A stretch of 64,000 bases of DNA from Alphaproteobacteria bacterium (GTDB taxonomy: Bacteria > Pseudomonadota > Alphaproteobacteria > ATCC43930 > CGMCC-115725), in the NCBI GenBank assembly GCA_028871055.1, contig JAGWON010000014.1, forward strand, positions 27,233 to 91,232, written 5' to 3'. Position numbers and translations under genes: made by a program. Under the pieces are notes generated by a model. It saw only the letters and a program-made list of their open reading frames with translations, ran no database searches and was not told where the DNA came from. Below, piece after piece: positions 61,419-64,000 of the stretch; within the stretch, counting starts at the first letter, position 1, and every line of letters starts with the position of its first letter.

Positions 61419-63751
61419 CGCGCCCCATCGAGCGCGGCCTCGGCGGCAGCGGCAATCGCCGCCGCATCGATGCCGTAGGTGCGATAGAGATCGGGTATGT
61501 CGCCCGACTGGCCGAACCGGGACACGCCGAGCGGCTTGATGCGCTGTCCACGCACCGTGCCGAGCCACGCCAGCGTCAGCGGATGCCCATCGAGCACGCT
61601 GACCAGCGCCGCATCGCGGCCCAAAGGCGCCAGCAACCGGGCAGCATGCGAATGGCGGCCGCGCGCCTGCCAGTCGGCGTAGAGCCTGTCGGGTGATGTC
61701 ACGACCATGAGACCGACGCGCGGATTGCGCTCGCCGAGTCGCGCCACCGCGTCGATTGCCTCGGGCAGCACCGCGCCCATGGCGACGACCGCGAGTTCGC
61801 CGCCGGCCTGCGGCGGTTTCAGCCAATAGCCACCGGCAGCAACGGCGGCACGAAGTTCGTCGGTCAGGTTGCGCTGGGGCTGGGTAATCGCGCGGGTCGA
61901 CAGGCGCAAATAGACCGAGCCGCCGTCGTCTTCTTGCATGTGGGCAAAACCCCACGCCATCGCCGCATGCAGCTCGTCGACGAAGGCGGGCTCGAAATAG
62001 GTCAGGCCCGGCTGGCCCATGCCGATGAGCGGCTCGACCACCGACTGGTGCGCACCGCCCTCGGGCGCGAGCGTGACACCGCTCGGCGTCGCCGCCAGCA
62101 TGAAGCGTGCGTCCTGATAGCAGGCATAGTTGAGTGCATCGAGACCGCGCGCCACGAACGGATCGTAAAGCGTACCGACCGGCAGCAGCCGCGCGCCGAA
62201 CAACACTTCCGAAAGGCCGAGCGACGCCAGTAGCAGGAACAGGTTGTTCTCGGCGATGCCGAGTTCGATATGCCGGCCGGCCGGCGTGCGCAGCCATTTC
62301 TGCACCGAGGGCAGATGCTGTTCGCGGAACACGTCGGGCCGCGCTTGGCGTGCGAACACGCCGGCGTGGTTGACCCAGCCGCCGAGATTGGTCGACACCG
62401 TCACGTCGGGCGAGCAGGTCACGACGCGGCGCACGAATTCGCTGCCGTCACGGCCAAGCTCGGTCATGATCCGGCCGAAGCCTTCCTGAGTCGACATGGT
62501 CTCGCCGAGACGCACGCCGATAGCCGGCATCGGCAGCGCGGCGGTGCGCGCGGCGGCGTCGGAATGCGCGAGTGGCACCATTGCAAGGAATGCGCGCAGC
62601 GTCTCCGCCGGAACGTCGAGACCCGCATACGGATCCCACTCGGCGCCCGCCGGAATCGCGTGCGTCGCGCGAAAGGCCTCCATCTGAGCGGGGTTCATGA
62701 GGCCGGCATGATTGTCCTTGTGGCCGGCAAGCGGCAGGTTGCGGCCCTTGACCGTATAGGCGACGAAGCAATGCGGCGTCTCGTCATTCGCTGCCGCATC
62801 GAAGGCATCGACCAGCGCGGCCATGTCGTGGCCGGCGAGATTGGTCATGAGATCGTGCAGCGCTTGGTCGTCATGCGCGGCAAGCAGCGCGGCGATCCCC
62901 GGCTCGGCGCCGAGATCGGCGGCAAGCCGCGCGCGCCATGCCGACCCGCCCTGGAACGTGAGCGCGGAATAAAGGTCGTTGGGACACTCGTCGATCCAGC
63001 GCCGCAGCGCGGCGCCGCCCGGCCGCGCGAACACCGCCCCGAGCCGCTTGCCATATTTGAGCGTCACCACCTTCCAGCCGACGGTGGCGAAGAACTGCTG
63101 AATTTTCTGGAACAGGTAATCGTTGACCACGCCATCGAGGCTCTGGCGGTTGTAGTCGATTATCCACCACAGGTTGCGCACGTCCTGCTTCCAGCCTTCG
63201 AGCAGCGCCTCGAAAACGTTCCCCTCATCGAGTTCGGCATCGCCCATCACCGCCACCATGCGGCCGGCCGGGCGATCGGCGGCGCCCAGGCGATGGAGGC
63301 GCACATAATCTTGCGTCAGCGCGGCGAATAGCGTCATGCCGACGCCGAGTCCGACCGAACCGGTCGAGAAATCGACCGGCGCCGTATCCTTGGTGCGCGA
63401 CGGATAGGATTGCGCGCCGCCAAGCGCACGAAAATTCTCCAGCGCGGCGCGGCTCTGCCGCCCGAGCAGATATTGGATCGCATGCAACACCGGCGCGGCA
63501 TGCGGCTTGACGGCGATGCGGTCTTCCGGCCGCAGCGCATGGAAATAGAGCGCCGTGAGCAGCGTCACCGCCGAGGCGCAGCTCGCCTGATGCCCGCCGA
63601 CCTTGAGCCCGTCGTGATTGGGGCGCAGATGATTAGCGTGGTGGATCATCCAGGTGCTGAGCCACAGCGCCTTGCGCTCGAGCGCGTGCAACAGCGCGAG
63701 CCGATCGACTGCGGCGGCTTCATGCGGCGGCTTTCGTTGCGCCAAGGCCAT
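61415..63751 (-). CDS. Thiamine-diphosphate E1 enzyme, AceE/MdeB-like (transketolase superfamily)
   Basis: The 778-residue protein resembles homodimeric pyruvate dehydrogenase E1 and MdeB. The ThDP-Mg motif is MVAVMGDAELDEGNVFEALL near residue 170, ending at the asparagine of DYNRQSLDG. PSRTKDTAPVDFSTGSVGLG lies before it. The pyrimidine-domain motif HIELGIAENNLFLLLASLGL supplies the catalytic glutamate. LAPEGGAHQSVVEPLIGMGQ is an AceE/MdeB hallmark, absent from sugar transketolases. It likely decarboxylates a 2-oxo acid such as 2-oxobutanoate or pyruvate. ATG 63751 is preferred over TTG 63757. No E2 or E3 gene is adjacent. The divergent Lrp-type gene matches the mdeB-mdeR arrangement of Pseudomonas putida. 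Confidence 0.85.
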   Translation of the reverse strand: MALAQRKPPHEAAAVDRLALLHALERKALWLSTWMIHHANHLRPNHDGLKVGGHQASCASAVTLLTALYFHALRPEDRIAVKPHAAPVLHAIQYLLGRQSRAALENFRALGGAQSYPSRTKDTAPVDFSTGSVGLGVGMTLFAALTQDYVRLHRLGAADRPAGRMVAVMGDAELDEGNVFEALLEGWKQDVRNLWWIIDYNRQSLDGVVNDYLFQKIQQFFATVGWKVVTLKYGKRLGAVFARPGGAALRRWIDECPNDLYSALTFQGGSAWRARLAADLGAEPGIAALLAAHDDQALHDLMTNLAGHDMAALVDAFDAAANDETPHCFVAYTVKGRNLPLAGHKDNHAGLMNPAQMEAFRATHAIPAGAEWDPYAGLDVPAETLRAFLAMVPLAHSDAAARTAALPMPAIGVRLGETMSTQEGFGRIMTELGRDGSEFVRRVVTCSPDVTVSTNLGGWVNHAGVFARQARPDVFREQHLPSVQKWLRTPAGRHIELGIAENNLFLLLASLGLSEVLFGARLLPVGTLYDPFVARGLDALNYACYQDARFMLAATPSGVTLAPEGGAHQSVVEPLIGMGQPGLTYFEPAFVDELHAAMAWGFAHMQEDDGGSVYLRLSTRAITQPQRNLTDELRAAVAAGGYWLKPPQAGGELAVVAMGAVLPEAIDAVARLGERNPRVGLMVVTSPDRLYADWQARGRHSHAARLLAPLGRDAALVSVLDGHPLTLAWLGTVRGQRIKPLGVSRFGQSGDIPDLYRTYGIDAAAIAAAAEAALDGAR

Positions 63752-63845
63752 GTTCAAGCCTTAACGCAGCGTCGACAGGAAATCATTGCGAAGATGCCAA
63801 GAATTGGCTTTTATTGGGCACTTATATTGCTAGAAGGAGGCATTA

Positions 63846-64000
63846 TTGAGCGAGAAATTGCGCCAAGAGGCGCTCGACGCTATCGACCGCAAGATCCTCG
63901 CCCGACTGCAGGACGACGCGCGCCTGACCAATGTCGAGCTGGCCGAGGCGGTGGGCTTGAGTCCTTCGCCCTGCCTGCGGCGGGTCCGCGAGCTCGAGGA
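63846..64000 (+). CDS. Lrp/AsnC-family regulator, C-terminus outside the window
   Basis: About 51 residues are visible: AIDRKILARLQDDARLTNVE then LAEAVGLSPSPCLRRVRELE, the Lrp/AsnC helix-turn-helix. AAGGAGG (63834-63840) lies five bases before the TTG at 63846, which fixes the start. The RAM ligand domain lies beyond base 64000. It diverges from the AceE/MdeB-like gene across 94 AT-rich bases and probably controls it in response to an amino acid. In P. putida, MdeR is an Lrp-type activator of mdeB; the parallel is inferred. Confidence 0.9.
   Translation, partial: MSEKLRQEALDAIDRKILARLQDDARLTNVELAEAVGLSPSPCLRRVRELE

Noticed and set aside
1..64000. tRNA, rRNA, CRISPR arrays, insertion sequences
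   Set aside because: I looked for T-arm and acceptor patterns, regular short repeats and transposase motifs and found none; subtle RNAs could be missed by eye.

Overview
The window is about 64 kb of high-GC DNA with densely packed genes, many joined by 4-base ATGA start/stop overlaps. It most likely comes from an alphaproteobacterial chromosome. The evidence is a set of general stress response regulators known only from Alphaproteobacteria: an EcfG-type ECF sigma factor (36562-37152), two NepR-like anti-sigma proteins (19747-19959 and 44506-44688) and a PhyR-like sigma-mimic/receiver protein (49154-49960). Five GGAAC-N17-(C)GTT promoters that fit this sigma class are also present. I saw no rRNA, tRNA, CRISPR array, transposase or phage structural gene.

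Layout. (1) 1-17970 is a catabolic and transport region. It holds a partial GMC oxidoreductase, a cold-shock gene with a strong terminator, an SDR / aryl-acid-AMP-ligase-like / amidohydrolase operon, a divergent TetR regulator, an ABC substrate-binding protein, an MscS channel, a proton-type P-ATPase, a CocE-type hydrolase, two class II aldolase-like genes, an ABC ATPase, a second amidohydrolase, a VOC protein and a ferritin-like diiron protein. Three near-identical palindromes (GAACGYGTTC) sit at three promoters here and look like the TetR regulon. (2) 18153-36470 starts with sodB, an RlpA-like protein and a NepR-like gene. It continues with a seven-gene trehalose/alpha-glucan operon: otsA-like, glgE, treS fused to maltokinase, glgB, glgX, treZ and malQ. 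A convergent alpha-glucosidase closes it. (3) 36562-44688 holds the sigma factor, a pentose phosphate operon (gnd-zwf-pgl-glucokinase), a YqjD/YqjE-like membrane pair, a GH15 enzyme and the second NepR-like gene. (4) 44880-49960 is an operon for a Cys-rich copper-binding protein, a 32-residue mini-protein, LigD and Ku, next to the PhyR-like gene. (5) 50078-55399 holds rpiA, small envelope proteins, a Glu/Leu dehydrogenase, MarC and a four-helix membrane protein. (6) 55396-60526 is a molybdenum hydroxylase operon with an MFS transporter and a truncated MFS start in front of it. (7) 60636-64000 holds an alpha/beta-hydrolase fold protein without the serine nucleophile, an AceE/MdeB-like E1 enzyme and the start of a divergent Lrp-type regulator.

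How the genes fit together. The predicted EcfG-type promoters lie in front of sodB, the trehalose/glucan operon, the YqjD-like gene, the copper-protein/LigD/Ku operon and the 54905 membrane protein. Regions 2-5 therefore read as one stress island combining osmoprotectant and glucan metabolism, NADPH supply, oxidative defence, DNA end joining and the regulators. The regulators are scattered over 30 kb rather than clustered, and the PhyR-like receiver has lost conserved switch residues. These calls come from reading the sequence; no database search was possible.
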